29,393 bases of DNA, taken from the NCBI GenBank assembly GCA_023426365.1, contig JAFAAW010000010.1:1-29393 (forward strand), read 5' to 3'. Positions 1 to 8,443 of this stretch are shown here, piece by piece (within the stretch, counting starts at the first letter, position 1; every line of letters begins with the position of its first letter). The DNA comes from Pseudomonadota bacterium (lineage in GTDB: Bacteria; Pseudomonadota; Alphaproteobacteria; Rhodospirillales; Magnetospirillaceae). The notes beneath the pieces are model-generated. The model did no database searches, had not been told where the DNA came from, and saw nothing but the letters and a program-made list of their open reading frames with translations. The position numbers and the translations under genes are program-made.

Positions 1-2
1 CC

Positions 3-1052
3 TACCAGTCCTATCCGGTCGGCCACCTGTCCACCATGTACTGGATCGGCCTGCAGCCGGGCGACATCCACCTCAACATCAGCTCGCCGGGCTGGGCCAA
101 GCACGCGTGGTCCAACTTCTTCGCGCCGTGGAACGCGGGCGCCACCGTGTTCGTCTACAATTACGGCCGCTTTTCCGCCAAGGCCATGCTCGAGGTCATC
201 ACCCGCTGCGGCGTCACCTCGCTGTGCGCGCCGCCGACCGTGTGGCGCATGCTGATCCAGGAAGACCTGGCCTCGTATCCGGTCAAGATCCGCGAGCTGG
301 TGGGTGCCGGCGAGCCGCTGAACCCCGAGGTCATCGAGCGCGTCAAGGCCGCCTGGGGTATCACCATCCGTGACGGCTACGGCCAGACCGAGACCACCTG
401 CCAGATCGGCAACCCGCCGGGCCAGCCGGTCAAGGAAGGCTCGATGGGCCGCCCCATGCCGGGCTATTTCGTCGCCCTGCTGGATTCCGACGACAAGCCG
501 GCCGAGGAAGGCGAAATCTCGCTGAACCTGGAAAAGCGTCCGCTGGGCCTGATGCTGGGCTACAAGGACGATCCCGAAAAGACCGCCAGCCTGATGCGCG
601 CCGGCCACTACCATTGCGGCGACGTGGCCAGCATCGACAAGGATGGCTACATCACCTATGTCGGCCGCGCCGACGACGTGTTCAAGGCGTCCGACTACCG
701 CATCAGCCCGTTCGAGCTGGAAAGCGCGCTGATCGAACACCCGGCCATCGCCGAGGCCGCCGTGGTGCCCAGCCCCGATCCGGTCCGTCTGGCCGTGCCC
801 AAGGCGTTCCTGGTCCTGCGTGCCGGCTATGAGCCGAGCCGCGAGCTGGCCATGGACATCTTCAAGCACATCCGCGCCACCCTGGCCCCCTACAAGCGCG
901 TCCGCCGCATCGAGATCTCGGATCTGCCCAAGACCATCTCGGGCAAGATCCGCCGCGTCGAGCTGAAGCGGATCGAGGAGGAGCGCCGCAACAAGGGCAT
1001 CCGCGTGGAAGGCGAGTACTTCGAGGAAGACTTCGCCGAAGTGACTGCCTGA
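3..1052 (+). CDS. Acyl-CoA synthetase (AMP-forming), 5'-truncated by window edge
   Basis: This is the C-terminal ~350 residues of an ANL-superfamily acyl-CoA synthetase, which activates a carboxylic acid as acyl-AMP and then forms the CoA thioester in the cytoplasm. The frame is open from base 3; the Met at 36 is internal, because the preceding codons read like the middle of such an enzyme (SYPVGHLSTMYW). Visible motifs are the adenylate-binding DGYGQTETT near the centre, GHYHCGDVASIDKDGYITYVGRADDVFK (split here as GDVA and GRADDVFK) for the hinge to the mobile C-terminal domain, and the terminal SGKIRRVEL carrying the catalytic lysine. The N-terminal P-loop-like motif lies outside the window. 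The substrate cannot be fixed; the sequence resembles medium-chain/aromatic acyl-CoA ligases more than acetyl-CoA synthetase. It is followed by a strong terminator, so it ends its transcription unit. Confidence 0.9.
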   Translation, partial: YQSYPVGHLSTMYWIGLQPGDIHLNISSPGWAKHAWSNFFAPWNAGATVFVYNYGRFSAKAMLEVITRCGVTSLCAPPTVWRMLIQEDLASYPVKIRELVGAGEPLNPEVIERVKAAWGITIRDGYGQTETTCQIGNPPGQPVKEGSMGRPMPGYFVALLDSDDKPAEEGEISLNLEKRPLGLMLGYKDDPEKTASLMRAGHYHCGDVASIDKDGYITYVGRADDVFKASDYRISPFELESALIEHPAIAEAAVVPSPDPVRLAVPKAFLVLRAGYEPSRELAMDIFKHIRATLAPYKRVRRIEISDLPKTISGKIRRVELKRIEEERRNKGIRVEGEYFEEDFAEVTA

Positions 1053-1069
1053 TCCTCCATCAGGCCTAT

Positions 1070-1106
1070 GGCCCGCCAACCCATTGGTTGGCGGGCCTTT
1101 TCTTTT
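1070..1106 (+). terminator. Rho-independent terminator after acyl-CoA synthetase
   Basis: A perfect 12-bp stem (GGCCCGCCAACC at 1070-1081, GGTTGGCGGGCC at 1086-1097) with a CATT loop is followed directly by TTTTCTTTT. It starts 17 nt after the synthetase stop codon. Confidence 0.92.
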
Positions 1107-1195
1107 CGCGCTGCGCCATTGCGCCCCTGCGTGCCCGTGCGGACATAATGTTCGCGCCGACACGCGCGACAGACCGTCAGCAGGGGGACTGCCCG

Positions 1196-1822
1196 ATGGA
1201 AGCACCGCGAGTTCCGTCCACCGCCGAAAAATGGGCCGATGGCATCGTTCACGTCCTTGGCATCCTGTTCGCCATCGGCGCCGTGACCTCGCTGGTGCGC
1301 CAGGGCGTTGCCATCGAAAGCGGCTTCGCGCTGATCGCCTATGGCGCCGGACTGGCGGCCATGCTGGGCGCCTCGGCCGCCTACAATCTGTGGAGCGGCC
1401 CGGCCAAGGAATGGTGGCGGCGGGTCGATCACGCCATGATCTTCGTGATGATCGCCGGCAGCTACACCCCCTTCATCGTCCTGCGCCTGCACGGCGGCAC
1501 CGCCGCGCTGTTGGGCGGCGTGGTGTGGACCGGGGCTTTGGCCGGCGTGGCGATGAAGCTGCTGTTTCCCCGCCGCTTCGAGCGTCTGTCGCTGGTGCTG
1601 TATCTGGGCCTGGGCTGGGCGCTGGTGCTGGGCTTCGATTCATTGGTCAATTCACTGGCCGCGCCGACCCTGACCCTGCTGCTGGCCGGCGGTATCCTCT
1701 ATACCCTGGGCGTGCCGCTGCACCTGGCCCATCGCCTGCGGTTCCACACTGCCGCCTGGCATGCCTGCGTGCTGGCCGCCAGCATCTGCCACTTCGCCGC
1801 CATCACCGGGGAATTCGCCTGA
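1196..1822 (+). CDS. Hemolysin III / PAQR-family membrane protein
   Basis: A 208-residue polytopic membrane protein of the hemolysin III (YqfA, bacterial PAQR-like) family. The signature DHAMIFVMIAGSYTPF sits about 80 residues in. The spaced His/Asp residues (VHVLG near the N-terminus, DHAMIF, and WHACVLAASICHF near the C-terminus) are those that form the metal site in this superfamily. Hydrophobic segments are consistent with seven membrane spans. The ATG at 1196 is preferred over upstream in-frame codons because it follows a GC-rich AGGGGGAC Shine-Dalgarno-like stretch, gives the usual family length (~205-220 aa), and begins with a typical EKWADGIVHVLG N-terminus. Despite the name, most family members are not shown to be toxins; the role is probably membrane homeostasis. 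It converges with the next gene, with only 2 nt between stop codons. Confidence 0.85.
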   Translation: MEAPRVPSTAEKWADGIVHVLGILFAIGAVTSLVRQGVAIESGFALIAYGAGLAAMLGASAAYNLWSGPAKEWWRRVDHAMIFVMIAGSYTPFIVLRLHGGTAALLGGVVWTGALAGVAMKLLFPRRFERLSLVLYLGLGWALVLGFDSLVNSLAAPTLTLLLAGGILYTLGVPLHLAHRLRFHTAAWHACVLAASICHFAAITGEFA

Positions 1823-1824
1823 GT

Positions 1825-2949
1825 TCAGTGACACAGCCCGAACGTCCGCCCCATCAGGGCGATGGCCGGGCGATGGGGAACCGCCACATAGCCGGCCAGG
1901 GCGCGCCGTTCGGCGTCGATCACCGCAACCCGGTTGGCATCGATCAGCGGCAGATAGAGCTTGCGGCCGTCCGGGGTGACCGTGCCGCGCCCCGGAATGG
2001 CGCCCAGCACGATGTCGTCGCCGCGAAAGCGTCCCTGCTGATCCACCACCACCACGTTCTTGCGCGCCACGCTGGGGATGAAGGCGACAGTGTCGAACCA
2101 GCCGTTGTAGACGCCGTTCATTCCGGCCTCGCCGGAAAGGGTGGCGCCCCCGCGCAGCGATGCCGGCATCAGGGTCACCTTGCCCGCATGGTCGTCGGGC
2201 AGGATCAAGGTGATGCCCATGGCATTGGTGTAGGGCTTGCCGCCGTCGGCCGCCACCTCGCCAAGGGCCTTGGCGGTGCGCAGGTCCACCGCGACCACCG
2301 CCGGCGCCCCCAGCGCACGGGCATAGGCGAGGCGGTTGTCGGGCGCCCGCGACAGCGCGCCGAAGCCGCCCAGGCCCGCCCGCGGCGGCTCCACCCGGCC
2401 CGTCACCGCCCAATCGGCCAGCGAAACCAGCAACAGGTCGTCGCCCGTTTCGGGGGACAGCAGCACACGGGCGCCGTCCGGCATGATCAGAAGGTCGCGG
2501 AACGGTGCCATCCGCCCCTGCCCCACCAGCCGCGCCGAGGCCACGTCGATCACCGCCAACCGCCCCTGGTCCGGCGCCGCCGCCACCGCCCGGCTGCCAT
2601 CGGCCGCCACGACCAACCGGCCGGGCACGAAATCCAACGGCACCGAAACGCGGCCGCCGTCGCGCACGGACACCACCGACACCGTGGCCGCGCGGCCATC
2701 CACGGCGATCAGGCGCCCCTGCTCCCCGGCGATCTCCAGCTGGCTGGGCACCAGGCCCATGGCAAGGGCGCCGGCCACATGATCGTCGCGGCTGTCGATG
2801 ACGATGACTTGCTCGCTGTCCTGGGCGGCCACGAACACGAAGCGGGTTCCGTCGGAGAAATCCGCCGCCTGCGCCGGCGCGACAACGCCCAGCAGAGCCG
2901 CCAGCCCGGCCAGCGCCCCGACGGCGCATCCTCGCCACGTTCCTACCAT
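1825..2949 (-). CDS. Exported YncE-like beta-propeller protein
   Basis: About 374 residues with an N-terminal signal peptide: an Arg-containing start, a hydrophobic core (ALAGLAALLGVV), and a likely cleavage after APAQA. The mature part is a series of ~40-residue repeats of the YVTN/YncE type, such as FVFVAAQDSEQVIVIDSRDD, RLAVIDVASARLVG and RVAVIDAERRALAGY (each blade ends in V-I-D plus a turn), which suggests a seven-bladed propeller in the periplasm. An upstream Met at 2991 is in frame, but the start at 2949 is preferred: it has a GAGGG Shine-Dalgarno 5 nt away and begins the signal peptide cleanly. E. coli YncE is an iron-repressed periplasmic propeller, and an iron-box-like dyad lies just upstream here, so a link to metal limitation is plausible. 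Biochemical function is unknown. Confidence 0.75.
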   Translation of the reverse strand: MVGTWRGCAVGALAGLAALLGVVAPAQAADFSDGTRFVFVAAQDSEQVIVIDSRDDHVAGALAMGLVPSQLEIAGEQGRLIAVDGRAATVSVVSVRDGGRVSVPLDFVPGRLVVAADGSRAVAAAPDQGRLAVIDVASARLVGQGRMAPFRDLLIMPDGARVLLSPETGDDLLLVSLADWAVTGRVEPPRAGLGGFGALSRAPDNRLAYARALGAPAVVAVDLRTAKALGEVAADGGKPYTNAMGITLILPDDHAGKVTLMPASLRGGATLSGEAGMNGVYNGWFDTVAFIPSVARKNVVVVDQQGRFRGDDIVLGAIPGRGTVTPDGRKLYLPLIDANRVAVIDAERRALAGYVAVPHRPAIALMGRTFGLCH

Positions 2950-2966
2950 TACCGCCCTCGATTTGT

Positions 2967-2987
2967 TGCGAATGATTATCGGAAGCA
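2967..2987 (-). promoter_or_regulatory. Candidate Fur-type iron box upstream of YncE-like gene
   Basis: An imperfect dyad with outer TGC/GCA and inner GAT-T-ATC (TGC-N4-GATTATC-N4-GCA), containing the core GAATGATTATC that resembles half of the classical Fur box. It lies 18 nt upstream of the chosen start codon, where a repressor would block transcription or initiation. Only 6 of 10 positions per arm are symmetric, so the call is tentative. Confidence 0.4.
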
Positions 2988-3082
2988 GCACTTAACCCTA
3001 TCTGGCCCGGCGCTGTAAAGGCGGCCGTTCGCAACCGAAACGACATTTTCACCCGATAACGCACCTCAAACCTTCAGCAGCC

Positions 3083-3122
3083 TTGACCACGCCAAGGAGG
3101 CACGGATAAAACCGAACCGTTC
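3083..3122 (+). promoter_or_regulatory. Promoter and TetR-type operator of the RND operon
   Basis: TTGACC (3083-3088), a 16-nt spacer and GATAAA (3105-3110) make a sigma-70-like promoter. The dyad GAAC-C-GTTC (3114-3122) falls at the expected transcription start, the position of TetR-family operators at many efflux promoters. No regulator gene is adjacent. The 5' leader would be ~120 nt. The remainder of 2988-3235 shows no coding potential that I can support. Confidence 0.45.
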
Positions 3123-3235
3123 AGTCTAGTTTCAGCCGTCCCGCGGCTGGTTGATCGAAACGGCGCGCGAGCCATCTGTGGTCGGACGACCGCGGCCCAG
3201 GACCGGCGCGTCACAGCCTATCCTCAGATTCCCGG

Positions 3236-4492
3236 ATGCACGCCATGGCCCAAGGTTCGCGCAAGTTCCCCCTTCCCCTGTTGCTGGTTGCCGCCGTGGT
3301 GGTGCTTGGGGTGGGTGCCGGGATCTACTCATTCAAATCGGGCGGTCAGACAGGCTCTCCGGCGCAGGCGCAGCCCCAGGGCGGCCCGCCGGTGACGGTG
3401 GCGCAGCCGCTCAAGCGCCAGATCACCGATTGGAGCGAGTTCACCGGCCAGTTCACGCCGGTGGATTACGTGGAATTGCGCGCCCGCGTCAGCGGCTATC
3501 TGATGGAGATCCACTTCACCGACGGCCAGATGGTCAACAAGGGCGACCTGCTGTTCGTCATCGACCCGCGGCCGTTCGAGATCGCGCTGGTGTCGGCGCG
3601 CGCCAGGGTCAGCCAGGCCAGCGCCTCCCGCGAGCTGGCCAGCCGCCAGTTGAACCGCGCCGGCGAATTGCAAAAGCGCGATTTCCTGGCGCAAAGCCTG
3701 CTGGACCAGCGCCAGGCCGAATCGCAGACCGCCGGGGCCGGCCAGACCGCGGCGCAGGCCGCCGTGCGCGAGGCCGAGCTGAACCTGCAATTCACCCGCA
3801 TCACCGCGCCGGTTTCCGGCCGCATCAGCGCCCGCCAGATCAGCGTCGGCAACCTGGTCACCGCCGGCGGCTCGTCTGGGTCCGGCACCTTGCTGACCAC
3901 CATCGTCTCCCAGGACCCGCTCTATTTCAGCTTCGACATGAGCGAGGCCGACTTCCTGGCGTTCAAGCGCACCTATGGCAACGTTGCGGGCGGCGAGCTG
4001 AACGTGCCGGTCATGCTGCGGCTGATGGATGAAACCGGCTGGCCGCACCAGGGCACGCTGACCTTCATCGACAATCAGGTGGACCGCAATTCGGGCACCA
4101 TCCGCGCCCGCGTCACCTTGCCCAACAGCCAGGGCATGATCGCGCCGGGCAGCTTCGGCCGCGTGCGCCTGCCCGCCTCGCAGCCTTACGAGGCGCTGAT
4201 GATCCCCGATGCCGCCATCATGACCGATCAGGCGCGCAAGATCGTGCTGACCGTCACCCCCGACGGCACGGTTGCGCCGCGCCCGGTCACGCTGGGGCCG
4301 GTGGTGGACGGCCTGCGCGCGGTGCGCAGCGGCCTGACCGGCGAGGAGCAGGTGGTGATCAACGGCCTGATGCGCGCCCGCCCCGGCGCCAAGGTCACGC
4401 CGCAGCCGGGCAAGATCGAGGTGCCCGGCCAGGCCGCCGCCCCGGCCCAGGCCGCCCCCGCTGCCCCCGCCGCCCCCGCGGCCAGCAAGTAA
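3236..4492 (+). CDS. RND efflux periplasmic adaptor (MexE/AcrA type)
   Basis: 418 residues. The membrane fusion protein of a tripartite efflux pump, bridging the inner-membrane transporter to an outer-membrane channel. The order is: N-terminal hydrophobic anchor (~residues 11-30, no lipobox cysteine), first lipoyl half around VSGYLMEIHFTDGQMVNKGDLLFVIDPRPFE (only its VSGYL and GDLLFVIDPRPFE parts need be noted), a Gln/Ala-rich alpha-hairpin (~120-185), second lipoyl half ITAPVSGRISARQISVGNLV, a beta-barrel, a membrane-proximal domain, and an Ala/Pro-rich tail. Sequence style is closest to MexE-like adaptors. Met at 3236 or at 3245 could be the start; neither has a convincing Shine-Dalgarno. 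The pump gene follows after 13 nt, so the two are co-transcribed. No outer-membrane factor gene is adjacent, so a TolC/OprM-like channel must be encoded elsewhere. Confidence 0.92.
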   Translation: MHAMAQGSRKFPLPLLLVAAVVVLGVGAGIYSFKSGGQTGSPAQAQPQGGPPVTVAQPLKRQITDWSEFTGQFTPVDYVELRARVSGYLMEIHFTDGQMVNKGDLLFVIDPRPFEIALVSARARVSQASASRELASRQLNRAGELQKRDFLAQSLLDQRQAESQTAGAGQTAAQAAVREAELNLQFTRITAPVSGRISARQISVGNLVTAGGSSGSGTLLTTIVSQDPLYFSFDMSEADFLAFKRTYGNVAGGELNVPVMLRLMDETGWPHQGTLTFIDNQVDRNSGTIRARVTLPNSQGMIAPGSFGRVRLPASQPYEALMIPDAAIMTDQARKIVLTVTPDGTVAPRPVTLGPVVDGLRAVRSGLTGEEQVVINGLMRARPGAKVTPQPGKIEVPGQAAAPAQAAPAAPAAPAASK

Positions 4493-4505
4493 GGAACGCG
4501 CGGTC

Positions 4506-7500
4506 ATGCGGCTTTCGCACTTCTTCATCGACCGTCCCATCTTTGCGACCGTCGTTTCATTGCTGATCACCATCATCGGCGGCATTTCCTATTTCGCCCT
4601 GCCGGTGGCCCAGTATCCCGAGATCGCGCCGCCCACCATCGTGGTCAGCGCCAGCTATCCCGGCGCCTCGGCGCAGGTGGTGGCCGATACCGTCGCAACG
4701 CCGCTGGAACAGCAGATCAACGGCGTCGAGAACATGCTGTACATGAACAGCCAGGCGACGGCGGACGGTAACCTCAAGATCACCGTCACCTTCCGGCTGG
4801 GCACCAACCTGGACACCGCCCAGGTGCTGGTGCAGAACCGCGTCGCCATCGCCACCGCCCGCCTGCCCGACGACGTCAAGCGCATCGGCGTGACGGTGAC
4901 GAAGAACTCGCCGGACATGCTGCTGGTGGTGCACATGTTCTCGCCGGACGGGTCGCGCGACCAGATCTATCTGTCCAACTACGCCACCCTTCAGGTAGTG
5001 GACCAGTTGCTGCGCCTGGACGGTGTCGGCGACGCCCGCGTGTTCGGTGCCCGCGACTATTCCATGCGCGTGTGGCTGGACCCGGCCAAGGTGGCGGCGC
5101 GCAACCTGACCGCCGGCGAGGTGGTCAAGGCATTGCAGGCCCAGAACGTCCAGGTGGCGGCGGGCACCCTGGGCGGGCCGCCCATGCCGGAACAGGGCGC
5201 GTTCCAGTTCAACGTCCAGACCCAGGGCCGCCTGATCGCCCCCGAGCAGTTCGGCGACGTCATCGTACGCACCGACGCGGACGGCCGCGTCACCCGCCTG
5301 AAGGATGTGGGCCGGGTCGAGCTGGGGGCGCTGGACTACAACGTCAACGGCTATCTGGACACCAAGAGCGCGGCGCCCATCGGCGTGTTCCAGCGCCCGG
5401 GGTCCAACGCGCTGGAAACCTCGGAACGCATCCTCGACAAGATGAAGGAATTGTCCAAATCCTTCCCCGAGGGCGTTTCCTACGACGTCATCTACAACCC
5501 CACCGACTTCATCGCCGCCTCGGTCAAGGCCGTCAACCAGACCATCTTCGAGGCGGTCATCCTGGTGGTCGTGGTGGTGATCCTGTTCCTCCAGACCTGG
5601 CGCGCCTCGATCGTGCCGGTGGTGGCCATCCCGGTTTCGCTGATCGGCACCTTCGCCGTCCTGTCGGCGCTGGGCTATTCGCTCAACAACCTCTCGCTGT
5701 TCGGCCTGGTGCTGGCGGTGGGCATCGTGGTGGACGACGCCATCGTGGTGGTGGAGAACGTCGAGCGAAACATCCGCGAGGGCATGAGCCCCAAGAACGC
5801 CGCCCACGTCACCATGGACGAGACCGGCTCGGCGCTGATCTCGATCGCGCTGGTGCTGTGCGCGGTGTTCATCCCCGCCGCCTTCATCCCCGGCATTTCG
5901 GGCGCGTTCTTCCGCCAGTTCGCGGTCACCATCGCCGCCTCCACGGTGATTTCGCTGATCGTGTCGCTGACCCTGTCGCCGGCCCTGTGCGCCCTGCTGT
6001 TCAAGCCGCACAAGGAACATGACCACGAGAGCGCCTCGCCGCTGGTGCGGCCGGTGATCAAGTTCTTCCACGCCTTCAACACCGGCTTCGACCGGCTGGC
6101 GGGCGGCTATGGCAGCCTGACCCGCAAGGTGGTGCGCATGGCCACCATCATGCTGGTGCTGTATGGCGGCCTGATCGGTCTGGCCGGCCACCAGTTCCTG
6201 AGCACGCCCAAGGGCTTCATCCCCAGCCAGGACCAGGGCTACCTGATCAACGTGATCCAGTTGCCCGCCGGGTCGTCGCTGTCGCGCACCGACAAGGTGA
6301 TGCGCCAGGCGGTCGAGGTGGCGTTGAAGACCCCGGGCGTGGTTCATGCCGTGCCCATCGCCGGCCTGGATGCCGCCACCTTCACCAACGCGCCCAACGC
6401 GGCGGCGGTGTTCGTCATCCTGGCGCCGTTCGAGGAGCGCGCCAAGCAGGGCCTGTCGGCCCCCTCCATCAAGGCCGAGTTGACCAAGCGCTACGCCGCC
6501 ATTCAGGACGGCATGATCCTGGTGATCGAGCCGCCGCCCGTGCGCGGCATCGGCAATGCCGGCGGCTTCAAGATGATGATCCAGGACCGCACCGGCGCCG
6601 GCTCGAAGGCGCTCGAGGAAGCGGCCATGGACATGGTGATGGCCGCCAACAAGGTGCCCGGCCTGGTCGGCGTGTTCACCCTGTTCAACACCCGCACCCC
6701 CAACGTCTTTGCGGACATCGACCGCGTGCGCGCCCAGATGCTGGGCGTGTCGGCCGACCGGGTGAACGAGGCGTTGCAGGTCTACCTGGGATCGGTGTTC
6801 GTCAACGAGTTCAACTTCCTCGGCCGCACCTATCGTGTGACCGCCCAGGCGGACGGGCCGTTCCGCGACGACATCGCCGACATCGCCCAGTTGAAGGTGC
6901 GCAACGACAAGGGCCAGATGGTTCCCATCGGCTCGGTGGCGTCGTTCCGCTACGACACCGGCCCCTATCGCGTGCCGCGCTACAACCTCTATCCCGCGGC
7001 CGAGTTGCAGGGGTCCACCCTGCCCGGCACCTCCTCGGGCTACGCGCTCGAACAGATGAAGCAATTGGCGGCCGAGCGCCTGCCGGTGGGCTTCAGCTTC
7101 GAATGGACAGAGCTGGCGCTGCAGGAAATCCTGGCCGGCAACCACGGCATGCTGGTGTTCGTGGCCTCGGTGGTGTTCGTGTTCCTGCTGCTGGCGGCAC
7201 AGTATGAAAGCTGGTCGCTGCCGCTGGCGGTGGTTCTGATCGTGCCCATGTGTCTGCTGGCGGCGGTGTCGGGGCTGATCGTGCGCGGCATGCCCATCGA
7301 CATCCTGGGACAGATCGGCTTCATCGTGCTGATAGGACTGGCCGCGAAGAACGCCATCCTGATCGTCGAGTTCGCCCGTCAGGCCGAGGCGGTGGACGGC
7401 ATGAACCGGGTGGAGGCGGCCGTGCACGCGGCGCGCACCCGCCTGCGCCCGATCCTGATGACCTCGCTGGCCTTCATCCTGGGCGTGCTGCCGCTGGTGA

Positions 7501-7700
7501 TCGGCGTCGGCCCCGGCGCCGAGATGCGCCAGTCGCTGGGCACCGCCGTGTTCTTCGGCATGCTGGGCGTCACGCTGTTCGGCCTGATCTTCACGCCGGT
7601 CTTCTATGTGGTGGTGCGGGCGGCCGTCGCGCGCTGGTTCGGCAGGCCCCCGCGCAAAAAGAAGCACCATCACCCCGAACCGGCGGAAGCCGGGCAATAG
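4506..7700 (+). CDS. RND multidrug efflux pump, inner-membrane subunit (AcrB/MexF type, HAE1)
   Basis: 1064 residues, full length for the hydrophobe/amphiphile efflux RND family. It exports drugs or other amphiphiles from periplasm and inner membrane, driven by the proton gradient. The N-terminus (MRLSHFFIDRPIFATVVS) is characteristic. Proton-relay residues are present: the Asp pair D410-D411 in GIVVDDAIVVVENVER (TM4) and K948 in IGLAAKNAILIVEFA (TM10). Two large periplasmic loops separate the 12-TM architecture, and the His/Lys-rich cytoplasmic tail (KKKHHHPE) is short. It is the second gene of an operon with the adaptor and is followed 8 nt later by a terminator. Substrate range cannot be read from the sequence; the pair resembles MexEF-type systems. 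Confidence 0.95.
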   Translation: MRLSHFFIDRPIFATVVSLLITIIGGISYFALPVAQYPEIAPPTIVVSASYPGASAQVVADTVATPLEQQINGVENMLYMNSQATADGNLKITVTFRLGTNLDTAQVLVQNRVAIATARLPDDVKRIGVTVTKNSPDMLLVVHMFSPDGSRDQIYLSNYATLQVVDQLLRLDGVGDARVFGARDYSMRVWLDPAKVAARNLTAGEVVKALQAQNVQVAAGTLGGPPMPEQGAFQFNVQTQGRLIAPEQFGDVIVRTDADGRVTRLKDVGRVELGALDYNVNGYLDTKSAAPIGVFQRPGSNALETSERILDKMKELSKSFPEGVSYDVIYNPTDFIAASVKAVNQTIFEAVILVVVVVILFLQTWRASIVPVVAIPVSLIGTFAVLSALGYSLNNLSLFGLVLAVGIVVDDAIVVVENVERNIREGMSPKNAAHVTMDETGSALISIALVLCAVFIPAAFIPGISGAFFRQFAVTIAASTVISLIVSLTLSPALCALLFKPHKEHDHESASPLVRPVIKFFHAFNTGFDRLAGGYGSLTRKVVRMATIMLVLYGGLIGLAGHQFLSTPKGFIPSQDQGYLINVIQLPAGSSLSRTDKVMRQAVEVALKTPGVVHAVPIAGLDAATFTNAPNAAAVFVILAPFEERAKQGLSAPSIKAELTKRYAAIQDGMILVIEPPPVRGIGNAGGFKMMIQDRTGAGSKALEEAAMDMVMAANKVPGLVGVFTLFNTRTPNVFADIDRVRAQMLGVSADRVNEALQVYLGSVFVNEFNFLGRTYRVTAQADGPFRDDIADIAQLKVRNDKGQMVPIGSVASFRYDTGPYRVPRYNLYPAAELQGSTLPGTSSGYALEQMKQLAAERLPVGFSFEWTELALQEILAGNHGMLVFVASVVFVFLLLAAQYESWSLPLAVVLIVPMCLLAAVSGLIVRGMPIDILGQIGFIVLIGLAAKNAILIVEFARQAEAVDGMNRVEAAVHAARTRLRPILMTSLAFILGVLPLVIGVGPGAEMRQSLGTAVFFGMLGVTLFGLIFTPVFYVVVRAAVARWFGRPPRKKKHHHPEPAEAGQ

Positions 7701-7708
7701 GCCAACAG

Positions 7709-7745
7709 AAAAGCCCCGCCGGATCGCTCCGGCGGGGCTTTTGCT
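7709..7745 (+). terminator. Rho-independent terminator after RND operon
   Basis: A 15-bp perfect stem AAAAGCCCCGCCGGA / TCCGGCGGGGCTTTT with a TCGC loop (7724-7727); the descending arm supplies the U-tract. The A-rich ascending arm makes it potentially bidirectional. Confidence 0.92.
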
Positions 7746-7772
7746 TTCTGCGCGTACGCCCGCCCTGCCACA

Positions 7773-7782
7773 GGGGGGGGGG
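7773..7782 (+). repeat. Homopolymeric G10 tract
   Basis: Ten consecutive G residues in the intergenic region ~50 nt upstream of the predicted AidA/PixA promoter. Tracts of this length are prone to slippage, but it is not in a coding region. Confidence 0.8.
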
Positions 7783-7800
7783 AGCCTCGACGGCCACGCA

Positions 7801-7859
7801 CAATTACGCCCTTTAATTGCATATTGCAGTTGACTCGACGCAATTGGATGCCAGATAGT
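7801..7859 (+). promoter_or_regulatory. Predicted promoter and upstream dyad of the AidA/PixA gene
   Basis: TTGACT (7830-7835), an 18-nt spacer and GATAGT (7854-7859) form a sigma-70-like promoter ~50 nt before the ATG. Just upstream lies an inverted repeat CAATTA (7801-7806) / TAATTG (7814-7819) that could bind a regulator. The stretch is visibly more AT-rich than its surroundings. Confidence 0.45.
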
Positions 7860-7907
7860 CGTATGCGCTACCTAGGGTGGTTAACGTCCATTATCGGAGC
7901 GCGAAAG

Positions 7908-8429
7908 ATGTCCGAAGTTCTCGCACATATGCCGCAGACCATCTTCATCAATACCCTGTTCGACACTCAGGCGATCCTGAAGATCGGCAAGAGCACCGAC
8001 CCGAACAAGCCGGTCGGCCTTGCCCACCAGAACATGTACATGGTCGTCAACATCGCGAATCTGGTCAATTTCCAGGCCACCGGCGACCTGATCATCAAGG
8101 GCAAGGTGAACGACACCATCAACTGGCGCTGCGCGTCCCTCTCCGGCACCGGCGACGCCGTGTTCTTCAACAAGTTCACCAACGACACCGCCGGCGTCAT
8201 CGAAACCCCGCGCCAGGTCCAGAGCCATCCGCAGGTGGCGGTTCCGAAGTCCGACAATCCCTATTCCTATGCTTTCGAGACGGTTACCGACACCTTCTGG
8301 GCGTCCTCCCTGCTGAAGGCCGGCGAGACCAACTACAAGGTTTACTTCGCCATTCAGTACGAAGACGACGACGGCACGCAGAAGGTCTCTTATTACTGGT
8401 GGGACCCCAAGGTGCAGGTCACGCAATAA
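7908..8429 (+). CDS. AidA/PixA-family inclusion body protein
   Basis: 173 residues, recognisable as an AidA/PixA (inclusion body protein) family member. Signs are the N-terminal INTLFDTQAILK strand, the D-P-N-x-P-x-G-x-A-H block (DPNKPVGLAHQNMYMVV), and the C-terminal YKVYFAIQYEDDDG followed by YYWWDPKV. The family forms a compact beta-sandwich. PixA makes cytoplasmic crystalline inclusions in Xenorhabdus, and AidA of Ralstonia/Burkholderia is quorum-regulated; the molecular function is unknown. Start at 7908 is chosen over 7824 because GGAG (7896-7899) lies 8 nt upstream and the predicted promoter overlaps the longer reading frame. There is no signal peptide. It stands alone, flanked by a terminator upstream and a convergent gene downstream. 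Confidence 0.82.
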   Translation: MSEVLAHMPQTIFINTLFDTQAILKIGKSTDPNKPVGLAHQNMYMVVNIANLVNFQATGDLIIKGKVNDTINWRCASLSGTGDAVFFNKFTNDTAGVIETPRQVQSHPQVAVPKSDNPYSYAFETVTDTFWASSLLKAGETNYKVYFAIQYEDDDGTQKVSYYWWDPKVQVTQ

Positions 8430-8443
8430 AGGCGCAGACAGTC

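Noticed and set aside
4557..7697. 1046-codon open frame antisense to the RND pump gene
   Set aside because: A shadow of GC-rich codon bias: the translation is His/Gln/Gly/Arg-rich, has no recognisable domain, and the plus-strand gene is a textbook RND pump.
7824..7907. Longer start for the AidA/PixA protein at 7824
   Set aside because: The extension covers the predicted promoter and lacks a ribosome site; GGAG precedes 7908.
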